Assembly (NCBI GenBank): GCA_052148155.1
Contig: JBKQIY010000116.1
Location: forward strand, 1 to 58,309
DNA: 58,309 nucleotides
Direction: 5' to 3'
DNA from: JBBQER01 sp052148155
GTDB taxonomy: Bacteria; Actinomycetota; Acidimicrobiia; IMCC26256; PALSA-610
Shown here: piece after piece, positions 41,893 through 50,842 of the stretch
Numbering within the stretch: position 1 is the first letter of the stretch
How the letters are laid out: each line of letters opens with the position of its first letter
The notes under the pieces: generated by a model
Told to the model about the DNA's origin: nothing
Databases searched by the model: none
Seen by the model: the letters and a program-made list of their open reading frames with translations, nothing else
Translations under genes and position numbers: made by a program

Positions 41893-41899
41893 GACTGCG

Positions 41900-42796
41900 A
41901 TGATGCACGCGATGACCGCGTTGCCAAGTTCGCATGCCATCGACGGACCTGTGGGGACGCTCATCGTCCACGACTGGGGCGGTGACGGCCCGCCCGTGCT
42001 GCTCGCGCACGCGACCGGCTTCCACGGTCGGATCTGGGCGCCGATCGCGGTTCGGCTCGCGGCCCGCGGCCGGCGGGTGTGGTCGTTCGACTTTCGTGGC
42101 CACGGCGACAGCGACGCGCCCGACCCGTCAGGTGACGCGTACAGCTGGGACGGCTTCGCCGACGACGCGCTCGCCGTGGTCGATCATCTCGGGATCGCAG
42201 CTGATCCGACGCTCGTCGCATGCGGCCATTCCAAGGGCGCGACGTCACTCCTGTTGGGAGAGGCACACCAGCCCGGAACGTTCGCGCGGGTCTGGGCCTA
42301 CGAGCCGGTCCTGTTCCCCGACGATCGTGTCCGATCGTCGCCGCACGAATTTCCTCTCAGCGCAAGTGCACGCAAGCGACGTAACGCATGGTCCTCCGTC
42401 GACGAGGCGTACGCCGCATACTCGTCGAAGCCTCCGCTGCAGGTCATGACCGCAGCGTCGCTGCACGCGTACGTGGAGTACGGGTTGCGCGATCGAGGCG
42501 ACAGAACCTTCGAGCTCAAATGTCGACCCGAGGTGGAATCGCGTGTCTTCGCGATGGCGCCGGACAATGGTGCGTGGGCTGAACTGCCGCAGGTGCAACC
42601 GCCGGTCTTGGTTGCGTGCGGTGAAACGTCGACCGACATCGGGCCGGCGCTTGCGCGACGCATCGCGGACCGCCTCCCGCACGGACAGCTCGAAGTGTGG
42701 CCGGGATGCGGTCATTTCGGTCCCCAACAAGACCTCGACCGGTGCGTCGCATCGGTCCTCGGTTTCGCCGACCCCGAACAGCTCCCCATGCCCTGA
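41900..42796 (+). CDS. Alpha/beta hydrolase
   Basis: This 298-residue hydrolase has LLAHATGFHGRIWAPIA (oxyanion region), FDFRGHGDSDAPD, the nucleophile elbow CGHSKGA with Ser, and GCGHFGPQ with the catalytic His near the C-terminus. It differs from the divergently encoded hydrolase, which has an Asp nucleophile. The substrate is unknown. Start choice among ATGs at 41900, 41903 and 41912 is uncertain; the first conserved strand begins after DGPVGTLIVHDWGG. A 242-base interval after the stop holds nothing recognised. Confidence 0.85.
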   Translation: MMHAMTALPSSHAIDGPVGTLIVHDWGGDGPPVLLAHATGFHGRIWAPIAVRLAARGRRVWSFDFRGHGDSDAPDPSGDAYSWDGFADDALAVVDHLGIAADPTLVACGHSKGATSLLLGEAHQPGTFARVWAYEPVLFPDDRVRSSPHEFPLSASARKRRNAWSSVDEAYAAYSSKPPLQVMTAASLHAYVEYGLRDRGDRTFELKCRPEVESRVFAMAPDNGAWAELPQVQPPVLVACGETSTDIGPALARRIADRLPHGQLEVWPGCGHFGPQQDLDRCVASVLGFADPEQLPMP

Positions 42797-43038
42797 GCGG
42801 GCAGCTGACGCTGGGCGCAGTCAACGCGGGGACCGACGGCCCGACGTCGTCGCGGTCGGCGATACCGAACACAACCGGAAGGCCGCGTCGATGGGCAGAA
42901 CTTCATCGGCCGGTTCTGCGCGCTGGGGGTGGCCGAACCCACGATGCGGGCCACGCCGAGCGCGGCGCGCTGCGGGTTCGCTGCGCTGACGTCAGAGGCT
43001 TCAGCCGAAGGAAAGCCAGGCCGGGCGGGACCGAACCA

Positions 43039-44052
43039 TCAGGCTGCCTGCAGAGTTGCGATGACCGCAGCCCACCGGGCGGGATCCGCACGGTACGGCG
43101 CGTAGAACGAACAACGGTCGACGACACCGGCGTAGCGGCGGATGAGCTCAGGGCCGATGGCATCGGGTTCGGCGACAACCGCGAACGCGGCGAGGACGTC
43201 GTCGTCGATCAGCTCGCCCATCTGCACCCACTCGCCTTGTTTCGACAGCCGGTTCAGTTCTGGTTGCAGGTCACCCCAACCGTGCAGTTCGAGCACCGGA
43301 CGGTACGCGGGTGTCGAACCGTAGAACGCGACCTGTTGGCGCACCGCTTGCTTGGCGGTCGCGAATTCCTGCTCGTTCGTGCCGGTGACGACGAACAGCG
43401 GACCGGAGACCTCGAAGTCGGTGCGGGCGCGACCCGCCTTGGCGAGTCCACGTTCGATGGCCGGCAACGTGACTTCCTTCACGTACCGCTCGGTCGTGAA
43501 ACCGTGGATGAGCACGCCGTCGGCGACTTCGCCGGCAACTTCGGTCATCCGCTCCCCCACCGCGGCGAGCAACACCTTGGGCGGCCCGTACGGATTCGGG
43601 CCGGGGCTGAAGAACGGCGTCATCAACGTGTGCGTATAAAAGTCGCCGCGGAAGTCGAGCTTGGTTCCATCGGACCACGACAGCCAGATCGCCCGCATCG
43701 CGAGGATGTACTCGCGCATGCGTGGCGCCGGATGCGACCACGGCATCGAGAAGCGCCGCTCGATATGCGGTTTGATCTGTGAACCCAGACCGAGAAAGAA
43801 ACGCCCTTTGGAGTGTCGTTGCAGATCGTTCGCGGTGTACGCGGTGAGCATCGGGGTACGCGCAAACGCGACGGCGATGCCGGTACCGAGCTCGATGCGT
43901 TCGGTGTGCTCGGCCGCGATCACGAGCGGCAGGAACGGATCGTTGCCGGTCTCAGCTGTGATGAGCCCGTCATAGCCGAGCTCTTCGAGCTCGCGGGCCC
44001 TGACCGCGATGTCGTCGAGCGCGCCCGCCATGATTCCGGTATCCACCTTCAT
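43039..44052 (-). CDS. LLM class F420-dependent oxidoreductase
   Basis: This 337-residue LLM protein has ARELEELGYDGLITAETGNDPFLPL, RIELGTGIAVAFARTPML, the GRFFLGLGSQIKPHIERRFSM block and PPKVLLAAVGERMTEVAGEVADGVLIHGF, typical of the subfamily annotated as F420-dependent TIGR03617 in actinobacteria. The substrate is unknown. The ATG at 44052 has TAGGGT (44066-44061) eight bases upstream. The open frame runs upstream to 45819, but only through shadow sequence of the RecB-like and PAP2 genes. Confidence 0.88.
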   Translation of the reverse strand: MKVDTGIMAGALDDIAVRARELEELGYDGLITAETGNDPFLPLVIAAEHTERIELGTGIAVAFARTPMLTAYTANDLQRHSKGRFFLGLGSQIKPHIERRFSMPWSHPAPRMREYILAMRAIWLSWSDGTKLDFRGDFYTHTLMTPFFSPGPNPYGPPKVLLAAVGERMTEVAGEVADGVLIHGFTTERYVKEVTLPAIERGLAKAGRARTDFEVSGPLFVVTGTNEQEFATAKQAVRQQVAFYGSTPAYRPVLELHGWGDLQPELNRLSKQGEWVQMGELIDDDVLAAFAVVAEPDAIGPELIRRYAGVVDRCSFYAPYRADPARWAAVIATLQAA

Positions 44053-44066
44053 GGCATCAGACCCTA

Positions 44067-44480
44067 CTGTCGTCACGCCCGGCCGTTGCGGGTCGATCGA
44101 GGCCGCGTTCGCGGCGTTGGCCGTCGTCGCGAACCACATGATCGGCGTCCACCACTTCGGTGCCTCGCCGGGACACCGACCGGACGAACGTCGCACACGC
44201 GGCGCCGGTCCGGGCGTGTTGGGTCCGGCGCGTTGGGGCGGCGACCGGGTTGGCCTCGCGGTCATCGACGTCCGGTCTGGGTCTGTGACGGGTCGGTCGC
44301 GTCTGCGCGCTCGCCTACCGCCAGACCGAACCGCGCCGCGCCGTGGGTTCACCCGGCGACCGTGGCACCCGAACGGCCGCGGCACCCGAACGGCCGCGGC
44401 GGCCACGCTCGCTCGTCGCGGTGTGGGGCGGGCCGACGAGGCGCGGTTCGGGAAGTCCCCCTCAGTGTCGCAGGGCAGCT
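44067..44480. other. Interval with a short tandem repeat, no confident gene
   Basis: The unit ggcacccgaacggccgc occurs twice in tandem (44364-44380, 44381-44397). Frames exist on both strands, but none has a start signal or recognised motif. Confidence 0.5.
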
Positions 44481-44493
44481 GTATCGTCGTCGC

Positions 44494-45366
44494 ATGACCG
44501 TTGACGCGCCTGGCACGGCCCTGCCGATGCCTCGGTCGCTGTCGCCCAGTTCGATGAGCACCTTCACGAGCTGTCCGCTCGCGTTCCGTTTCTCGTACAT
44601 CGAACGGCTGCCCGAACCGCCGTCGGCTCCGGCCAGCAAGGGCACCCTCGTGCACCTGGCCCTCCAGCATCTGATGTGGCGGCCACCGGCCGACCGGACG
44701 ATCGAAGCCGCGCTCGTCGACCTCGCCCGTGCCGGCGAAGAGCTCGCGGCGGACGCCGAGTTCAGTCAGCTCGAACTTTCGGACAGTGAATGGGCGTCGT
44801 TCCACGCCGACGCCGAGGTGCTCCTCCGGCGCTATTTCGAAATCGAAGACCCCCGTACGATCACCGTGCTCGGCGTCGAGCTGCGTGTCACCGCCGAAAC
44901 GTCCGACGGGGTTGTCATCCGCGGAATCATCGACCGTCTCGAACTCGACGCCGACGGCGAACTGGTGATCACGGACTACAAGACCGGCCGCGAACCTGGC
45001 GAAGGCTGGGAGCAGCAGAGCATGGCCGGGATCCACATCTACTCGCTGCTCTGCGAACGGATGCTCGGCCGACGACCGAAGCGGATCCAACTGCTGTACC
45101 TGTCGAAACCTGAACGGATCATCACGCAGCCGAGCGATCAGTCGTTGCGGGGAGTCGAAGTGAAATCGGGCGCGGTGATGAAAGCGGTGCGGATTGCATG
45201 TGCCCGCGCCGACTTCCGTCCGCGCACCTCCGCGCTGTGCTCGTACTGTTCGTTCAAGGAGTTCTGTCCGGCGTACGGAGGTGAGCCGGCGCAGGCCGCA
45301 CCGGTCATGTTCGCCCGCCAAGCCGATCGCGAAGGTCGCCCGCAGCTGCCGCTCGCCGTCGCCTGA
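44494..45366 (+). CDS. RecB-family exonuclease-like protein with Fe-S cysteines
   Basis: This 290-residue PD-(D/E)XK nuclease has the catalytic block GIIDRLELDADG to VITDYKTG (about residues 146-168; Asp and Lys of the motif) followed by QQSMAGIHIYSLLCERMLG, a conserved QxxxY-type helix. Cys27 near the N-terminus (TSCPLAFRFSY) with Cys249, Cys252 and Cys258 (CSYCSFKEFC) form the four-cysteine arrangement that holds a 4Fe-4S cluster in AddB/Cas4-like nucleases. The ATG at 44494 has TATCGT (44482-44487) exactly six bases upstream. It is not near CRISPR genes. Confidence 0.88.
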   Translation: MTVDAPGTALPMPRSLSPSSMSTFTSCPLAFRFSYIERLPEPPSAPASKGTLVHLALQHLMWRPPADRTIEAALVDLARAGEELAADAEFSQLELSDSEWASFHADAEVLLRRYFEIEDPRTITVLGVELRVTAETSDGVVIRGIIDRLELDADGELVITDYKTGREPGEGWEQQSMAGIHIYSLLCERMLGRRPKRIQLLYLSKPERIITQPSDQSLRGVEVKSGAVMKAVRIACARADFRPRTSALCSYCSFKEFCPAYGGEPAQAAPVMFARQADREGRPQLPLAVA

Positions 45367-45384
45367 GTATCCGCGCCGGTTCCG

Positions 45385-45912
45385 ATGCGCTCGGAGATCG
45401 CCCGACTCGACGACGCCGTCGACCACGTCTTCGACCGCGTCCGCGGTCCCGGTCTCGACGGTGTCGTCTACCGGCTGTCGAGCGCGGCGGATCACAGCTT
45501 GCTCTGGCAGGCGTGCGGGGCCGCCGTCGCGCTCGCTCGTGGGGGTGACACACGGTTCGCCGCTCGGTTCGGGGCCGCGATGGCCGGCGAGTCGCTGCTG
45601 ACCAACGGCGCGGTCAAAACCGTGTTTCGGCGCGTCCGGCCCGCCGACTATGACGACATCGACTTTCACCACGGCTTGCACCGTCCCGTCACCACATCGT
45701 TCCCGTCGGGTCATGCAACCGCCGCGTTCTGTGCGGCGACGCTCCTCGGCGGCGGGTCCGGCTGGTATGGCCTCGCGGCCGCGGTCGCCGCGACCCGGGT
45801 GTACGTCCGGCTGCATCACGCATCCGACGTCGCGGCCGGGGCGGCATTCGGACTGTTGTTGGGCGCCGCTGCCCGCCGCTTCGTGTCGTCGGCACCGCCC
45901 GGGTCGCGATAG
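45385..45912 (+). CDS. PAP2-family phosphatase
   Basis: This 175-residue membrane phosphatase has the three PAP2 motifs: KTVFRRVRP (KxxxxxxRP), PSGH and the relaxed third motif RVYVRLHHASD, with His in the PSGH and third motifs. Several hydrophobic helices surround them. Likely substrates are lipid phosphates such as undecaprenyl diphosphate or phosphatidate. It begins 18 bases after the RecB-like stop and may be co-transcribed with it. Confidence 0.88.
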   Translation: MRSEIARLDDAVDHVFDRVRGPGLDGVVYRLSSAADHSLLWQACGAAVALARGGDTRFAARFGAAMAGESLLTNGAVKTVFRRVRPADYDDIDFHHGLHRPVTTSFPSGHATAAFCAATLLGGGSGWYGLAAAVAATRVYVRLHHASDVAAGAAFGLLLGAAARRFVSSAPPGSR

Positions 45913-45993
45913 CGCGCCGAAGCAGGAATGCGTGGGAAGCTGTCGTGGTTGGCAGCCGAGGCTTGCCCATCAGTTCCGTCACCTGGAGGCCCC

Positions 45994-46581
45994 GTGGCCC
46001 GTCAGTTCGCTGTCAGCTTCGACTACCGCTGCCCTTTCGCTCGGAACGGCCACGAGTCAGTGGTGCAGGGCCTGCGCGAGCACCGCGACTGGGACGTCCG
46101 GTTTGTGCCGTTCTCGCTCGATCAGGTGCACGTGGAAGAAGGTGCGCCCCCCGTCTGGGAACGTGACCCCGACGTGTGGGGCACGGGCGTCAACGCCTTG
46201 CTGTGGGGAATCGCGGTGCGTGACTCGTTCGCGCCGCAGTTCCTCGATTGGCATGTCGCGGCATTCGCCGCCCGCCACGACGAGGGACGTCAGATCGGCA
46301 AAGTGGACGTCCTGGCCGACGTCGCGACGTCGGTCGGGCTCGACGCCGATGCTGTCGCGGCCGAGGTCGCGTCCGGCCGCCCCCTCAAAGTCCTCGCCGA
46401 GGAGCACAGCGAAGCCGACCGGCGCTGGCATGTTTTCGGCGTCCCGACGTTCATCGTCGGCGAACGCGCAGCGTTCGTGCGGCTCATGGACCGCGCCAAC
46501 GCCGCTGAGGTCGACAAAGTGCTGGACCTGCTGGACTGGACCGACCTCAACGAGTTCAAGCACACCAGCGTTCCGCGCTGA
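45994..46581 (+). CDS. DsbA/FrnE-like thioredoxin-fold protein with CPFA site
   Basis: This 195-residue thioredoxin-fold protein has FDYRCPFARN (residues 9-18), the DsbA-type active-site loop, in which the second Cys is replaced by Ala (CPFA), and the cis-Pro region FGVPTFIVGE. The overall pattern resembles the FrnE/2-hydroxychromene isomerase branch rather than periplasmic DsbA, and no signal peptide is present. The missing resolving Cys argues against disulfide oxidation. The GTG at 45994 is chosen because GGAGG lies four bases upstream. Confidence 0.8.
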   Translation: MARQFAVSFDYRCPFARNGHESVVQGLREHRDWDVRFVPFSLDQVHVEEGAPPVWERDPDVWGTGVNALLWGIAVRDSFAPQFLDWHVAAFAARHDEGRQIGKVDVLADVATSVGLDADAVAAEVASGRPLKVLAEEHSEADRRWHVFGVPTFIVGERAAFVRLMDRANAAEVDKVLDLLDWTDLNEFKHTSVPR

Positions 46582-46882
46582 TTCGACGAGTCGCACCGCG
46601 TTCCTTCGGACGCAGACGATGCAGGCGGCGTCGACGACGGACAGTTCGACACCATCGCTCGTCGATGACCCATACCGACGCCCGACACATCACGGCGAGT
46701 CGTGCCGGGCGCTGTCGGCGCCGTTGACCAATCTCACATGACCGGATGCCCACGACGGATGTGAGTTTCGTGTCCGGGGGGCTTGTCCGGTCACCGTCGC
46801 TTCCTTGCCCGCCCCGTGGTCGTGCCAGTCGGAGAAGTCGTCGAACATCGGGCCACACCTTTCTGCGTCGCCCGCAGGGCTG
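46582..46882. other. Interval without a confident gene
   Basis: A minus-strand frame starting at 46848 encodes about 52 residues beginning MFDDFSDWHDHGAG, with a possible AAGG upstream. It is too short and unmatched to call. Nothing else was recognised. Confidence 0.4.
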
Positions 46883-46896
46883 TAGGTTCAGTCCCT

Positions 46897-48273
46897 GTGC
46901 GGATGTCGGACACCGAAGCGATCATGTGGGCGGTCGAAAAGGACCCCGCGCTTCGATCCGACTTCTGCAATCTGACGATCCTCGAGCACGTCCCCGAAGA
47001 CGATCGCATGAAACACACGGTCGCTCGCGCGGTCGCGGCGATCCCGCGCCTCGGTCAACGCGTCGTCAGCGCACCGCTTCGTATCGCGCCGCCCGCGTTC
47101 GCCGACGATCCGACCCTCGATCTCAGCGCGCACGTACGCCGGGTCGCACTCCCCGGAACCGGCAGCGACCGCGCGCTGTTGGACCTTTGCGGTTCGCTGG
47201 CCGAGCAACCGTTCGACCGGGCACGTCCGCTCTGGGAGTTCACCCTCATCGAAGGACTCAGCGGCGGACGCGCCGCGCTCTTGCAGAAGATCCATCACAC
47301 CATCACCGACGGTGTCGGCGGGTTGCGTCTGTCGCTCGCGTTCATCGACTTCGAACCGGCCGGCCCGGCCGATGTCCCCCCACCGGTCTCGAACCTCGCC
47401 TCGCGGCGTGATCACAGCACGCCGTTGCAGGCGACGCGCACTGCGGTGTTCGACGCGGCGACCCGCAACGTTGTCATGGCACGACGAGCTCTCGGCGACG
47501 CGCAACGTGTGCTCGCCCATCCCAGCGAACTTCCCGGCCTTGCCGCCGACACCGCACGTCTGCTGCGGTCGCTGCAACGCCAGCTGCTCAGCACTGAACC
47601 GGCCCGCTCCGACGTGATGGAGGGCCGCTCGCTCAGCCGACACTTCGAGACGTACACGATTCCGCTTCCGGCGTTGCAGGCGGCAGCCCACCGGCTCGGC
47701 GGGAGCATCAACGACGCGTACGTGACGGGGCTCGCGGGCGCGCTCGGCCGATACCACGAGCGGTTCGAGAGCGGCGCGGATGCGCTGCGGTTGGCGATGC
47801 CGGTCAGCACCCGCGACCGTGGTGACGACGCCGCCAACCGATTCGTTCCCGCCCGGGTCGTCATCCCGATCCAGCCGAGCGCCGATTCGGCGAAGCTATT
47901 CGAGCTTGTGCGTGAACGGCTGATCCTGGCGAGAGATGAGCGTGCCATCGGAGCAGCCGAAGGTCTCGCGGTCCTCCTCACCGGGCTGCCGACCTCGTTG
48001 CTGGTCGCGATGGCACGAGCTCAGACCCGCACGACCGACTTCGCAGCAACGAACCTGCGGGGAAGCCCGCTGCCGCTGTACATCGCCGGCGCGCACGTGC
48101 TCGCCAACTTTCCGTTCGGTCCGCGTACGGCGACCGCACTCAACGCGACCGTCCTGAGCTACTGCGAGGATCTCAACGTCGGGTTCAACATCGACCCGGT
48201 AGCGGTGACCGACATCGGCGCGTTCATGGCAGACGTCGCAGAATCGTTCGACGCGATCCTGGAGTTCGCCTGA
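46897..48273 (+). CDS. WS/DGAT-family wax ester synthase/diacylglycerol acyltransferase
   Basis: This 458-residue acyltransferase transfers acyl-CoA to diacylglycerol or fatty alcohols to make storage lipid. The catalytic HHxxxDG motif is HHTITDG (residues 133-139). The conserved PLWEFTLIEGL precedes it, and NDAYVTGLAGALGRYH, VSTRDRGDDAANRF and NLRGSPLPLYIAGA are typical C-terminal blocks. The GTG at 46897 is preferred because TAGGTT (46883-46888) lies eight bases upstream; an ATG at 46903 is the alternative. It lies alone among convergent genes. Confidence 0.92.
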   Translation: MRMSDTEAIMWAVEKDPALRSDFCNLTILEHVPEDDRMKHTVARAVAAIPRLGQRVVSAPLRIAPPAFADDPTLDLSAHVRRVALPGTGSDRALLDLCGSLAEQPFDRARPLWEFTLIEGLSGGRAALLQKIHHTITDGVGGLRLSLAFIDFEPAGPADVPPPVSNLASRRDHSTPLQATRTAVFDAATRNVVMARRALGDAQRVLAHPSELPGLAADTARLLRSLQRQLLSTEPARSDVMEGRSLSRHFETYTIPLPALQAAAHRLGGSINDAYVTGLAGALGRYHERFESGADALRLAMPVSTRDRGDDAANRFVPARVVIPIQPSADSAKLFELVRERLILARDERAIGAAEGLAVLLTGLPTSLLVAMARAQTRTTDFAATNLRGSPLPLYIAGAHVLANFPFGPRTATALNATVLSYCEDLNVGFNIDPVAVTDIGAFMADVAESFDAILEFA

Positions 48274-48388
48274 CCGGGCCGCACCCGGCTTCGGGCCGTC
48301 AGGCACGATCCTGACGGTCGAACCGGCGGCAGCGGTCGCATGCGGTTCGCGGGCCGCCCGGCGCCGCCGACCAGTCGCAGCCGACCGG

Positions 48389-48739
48389 TTACGGCCGCAT
48401 TCGGGGACTGTTGCCTTCGACCACGTCGAGCCATTCGGCGTAGCCGGGGTCGCGCCATCGACTGTGACGGCAGGCGGTTACGAGATCGTTCACGTACAGA
48501 TGCAGTGTCGGCGCTTCGTCGGCGAGTTCGACAAGTTCGCCGCTGCGAGGATGCGGCTCGACCCGGTCGAGCAGATCTACGAACGCGACCGTTGCGAGCA
48601 CACGGGAGCGGCATTGGACACACGCCGAAACGGTGGCCTCGTCAAGTCCGGCGGTGACGGCCAGCAGAGCGTCGGCTTCGTCCGCGTCGAGTTCGACCTC
48701 CTCTCCGTCCTCATCGAGGAATCGCAACGCGCCGACCAC
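48389..48739 (-). CDS. Small acidic protein with CVQC motif, unknown
   Basis: This 116-residue protein is acidic (LDEDGEEVELDADEADALLA) and holds one CVQC pair near residue 40 that could bind zinc or be redox active, then an aromatic C-terminus (HLYVNDLVTACRHSRWRDPGYAEWLDVV). It is not recognised. The GTG at 48739 is preferred because TACCCT (48752-48747) lies seven bases upstream; the open frame extends to 48946 but overlaps the divergent quinone oxidoreductase. It shares its upstream region with that gene. Confidence 0.6.
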   Translation of the reverse strand: MVGALRFLDEDGEEVELDADEADALLAVTAGLDEATVSACVQCRSRVLATVAFVDLLDRVEPHPRSGELVELADEAPTLHLYVNDLVTACRHSRWRDPGYAEWLDVVEGNSPRMRP

Positions 48740-48809
48740 GTAAAGGAGGGTACGTCGTGGCGTAGCCTCGGGCGCCGGCCGAACGTGTCGGTTGCCCCAG
48801 AGGAGCAAC

Positions 48810-49799
48810 GTGAAAGCCGCGACGATCATCGAGGGCCGCATCGAGATCGCCGAACGGCCCGATCCGGAGCCGCGGGACGACCTCGTGGTCGTCCGTGTCC
48901 ACGCAGCCGGCCTCAACCGGGCTGACCTCATGCAGCTCGCCGGCAACTATCCGGCCCCGGCCGGTTCCCCACCCGACATTCCCGGCATGGAGTTCGCCGG
49001 CGTCGTCGAAGCGCTCGGCCCCCAGGCACGCGGCGTCGAGATCGGCGCCCGAGTGTTCGGGATCGTCGGTGGAGGCGCCCAGGCGCAGTACGTGGCCGTG
49101 CCGGCCGCGCAGTGTGCGACGGTGCCGGATGGCCTCGACCTCATCGCGATGGGCGGAGCGCCAGAGGCGTTCGTGACCGCGCACGACGCGCTCGTCAGCC
49201 ATGCGCAGGTCCGAGGCGGCGAATGGGTGCTCGTGCACGCAGTCGGTTCTGGTGTCGGGACCGCGGCGCTACAACTCGCGGTCGCGCTCGGCGCCCAAGT
49301 TGTCGGAACCGCCCGCACCGAGACGAAGCTGGACCGTTGCCGGGCGTTGGGTCTGGCGTACGGTCTCGTCCCGAAGCTCGTGGACGGTCAGCTCGATACC
49401 GATGCGCTCGCGTCGGACGTGATCGACGCAACCGGCGGCGGCGCGCACGTCACGGTCGACCTCGCCGGCGGCCGCTACGTCGAAGCCGACGTCGCTGGCG
49501 CCGCGCTGCAGGGCCGGATCGTCCTGGTCGGCGCGATTGCGGGCGCGCGGGCCACGCTCCCGATCTTGGGTGTCATGGGGAAGCGTCTCACCATCATCGG
49601 GACGGTGCTCCGGGCCCGCACCGCAGACGAGAAAGCGGCCGCGACCGAAGGGTTCGTGCACGATGTCGTGCCGTTGCTCGCCGATGGCCGTGTCGCCCCG
49701 GTCGTCGAGACCGTCATGACGCTCGACCGGGCGGCCGACGCCTACACGCTGGTCGCGTCCGACGCGACGTTCGGCAAGGTCATCTTGGACTGCAGCTGA
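48810..49799 (+). CDS. NAD(P)H quinone oxidoreductase, zinc-independent MDR family
   Basis: This 329-residue medium-chain reductase has the quinone-oxidoreductase/PIG3 pattern: GLNRADLMQLAGNYPAPAGSP, PGMEFAGVVEALGP, VFGIVGGGAQAQYV, EAFVTAHDAL and the NADPH motif VHAVGSGVGTAALQLAVALGA. No zinc-binding Cys cluster is present. The second half has GGRYVEADVAGAALQGRIVLVG. It probably reduces quinones or reactive enals. The GTG at 48810 is chosen because AGGAG lies four to five bases upstream. Confidence 0.92.
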   Translation: MKAATIIEGRIEIAERPDPEPRDDLVVVRVHAAGLNRADLMQLAGNYPAPAGSPPDIPGMEFAGVVEALGPQARGVEIGARVFGIVGGGAQAQYVAVPAAQCATVPDGLDLIAMGGAPEAFVTAHDALVSHAQVRGGEWVLVHAVGSGVGTAALQLAVALGAQVVGTARTETKLDRCRALGLAYGLVPKLVDGQLDTDALASDVIDATGGGAHVTVDLAGGRYVEADVAGAALQGRIVLVGAIAGARATLPILGVMGKRLTIIGTVLRARTADEKAAATEGFVHDVVPLLADGRVAPVVETVMTLDRAADAYTLVASDATFGKVILDCS

Positions 49800-49803
49800 G
49801 CGT

Positions 49804-49823
49804 CGTTGCGCGGCCCGGCAACG
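49804..49823. terminator. Possible hairpin after the quinone oxidoreductase
   Basis: CGTTGC (49804-49809) and GCAACG (49818-49823) pair across an eight-base loop just after the stop at 49799. It has no U-tract. The interval to the convergent lipoprotein stop (50077) contains no gene. Confidence 0.35.
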
Positions 49824-50076
49824 GGTATGCCCGGCCTCGCTCAACTCGGCCTGGTATCGGAACGATCCCGAACACTCACGGCGAGGTCGGCGCTGACCGG
49901 AGGCGGATCTGGCCTGGGCGGTTCGGCGCTCGTCACGACGGGTCGCCGACGACGTCAGGGCAGTGATTTCCGCGACGATGCTGCCCAGGACCAGAGCGCG
50001 GGCGGACCGCGCAGGCACGGCCAGCGCGGCCGGGTCGAGTCGATCGCGAGACGGCACCGTCGGTCCGCGGCGCTCG

Positions 50077-50736
50077 TCAAGAAATCACGACCGCGAACGT
50101 GGCGACACCCGGCGGGATCGTGGTGGTCGCGACCTGGAAGGGTTGTCGCGAGTCGAGACCCACGACCCAGGTCACGACCCCTTCGAAATCGCCGGTTTCG
50201 ACGAGCTCCCGGACGTGGCGGGCGCCGGAAGGATCGATGCGTTTCGGTCCGGTGTACGTCGTCCGCCCCGACTCGAAGTCGTGGCCGTAGGCGGGCGAAC
50301 AGCGCACTACCAAGAACGCAGCGCCCCGGACCGTGACCGGCGCGCCGGTGGCGTCGCTGCTGAACGGGCCGTTCGCGTAGGCGACGCCGCAACTCGGCGT
50401 CCCGGAGGTTTTCATAATGAACGCGAAGATCACCCGGTCGGCACATGGTGCGTCCGTCACGGTGACGCTGGTGAGCAGCGACGTCGCGGTCGACTGGGGC
50501 GGATTGACCGCCGCGGTCGACCCGCCCGAGTCGGGACATCTGGTGGTCGTCTCTGGAGGCGCAGCTGTCGTGGAGCTGGTCGGCGCACTGGCCGCGGACG
50601 TCGCGGTCGTGTCCCGTGCGGAGCGGGTCGGCGTCGAGGTCGACGTCGAGGTCGGCCGGTCCGCATGGTGTGCGCCGCTGGCGCACCCTGCGACGAGCGT
50701 CGCTGCCACAAAGACCCAGACCGCGTACCGACCCAC
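50077..50736 (-). CDS. AMIN-like lipoprotein
   Basis: This 219-residue secreted protein has a signal peptide ending in the lipobox LVAGC (Cys18), a Ser/Thr-rich linker (TSTSTSTPTRS and following), and an AMIN-like domain: TSVTVTDAPCADRVIFAF, an even series of short strands and CSPAYGHDFESGRTTYTGPKR. It should be anchored in the outer leaflet; the function is unknown. The GTG at 50736 begins the signal peptide, with CATGAT six bases upstream as a possible -10. It diverges from the thiolase gene. Confidence 0.8.
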   Translation of the reverse strand: MGRYAVWVFVAATLVAGCASGAHHADRPTSTSTSTPTRSARDTTATSAASAPTSSTTAAPPETTTRCPDSGGSTAAVNPPQSTATSLLTSVTVTDAPCADRVIFAFIMKTSGTPSCGVAYANGPFSSDATGAPVTVRGAAFLVVRCSPAYGHDFESGRTTYTGPKRIDPSGARHVRELVETGDFEGVVTWVVGLDSRQPFQVATTTIPPGVATFAVVIS

Positions 50737-50842
50737 GGCCGCATCATGGCACCCTCGATCCTGTCGCGACGGACACCGGTACGATCTCCACGACAACAAC
50801 TCGCACGGCCGTTTCGGTCGCGTGTCGACGAAGGAGATGACG

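Noticed and set aside
43813..44493. Upstream extension of the RecB-like gene
   Set aside because: The extra residues are antisense to the LLM gene; TATCGT six bases before the ATG at 44494 marks the true start.
44482..45366. Cas4-like nuclease indicating a CRISPR locus
   Set aside because: The four-Cys PD-(D/E)XK layout is shared with Cas4, but no repeats, cas1 or cas2 are in the window; a RecB-family repair nuclease is more likely.
44053..45819. Upstream extension of the LLM gene at 43039 to a 926-residue protein
   Set aside because: The added part lies antisense to the RecB-like and PAP2 genes and has no homology; the LLM start at 44052 has its own -10.
46693..46848. Minus-strand 52-residue frame starting MFDDFSDWHDHGAG
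   Set aside because: It is too short, with no family match and only a weak ribosome site.
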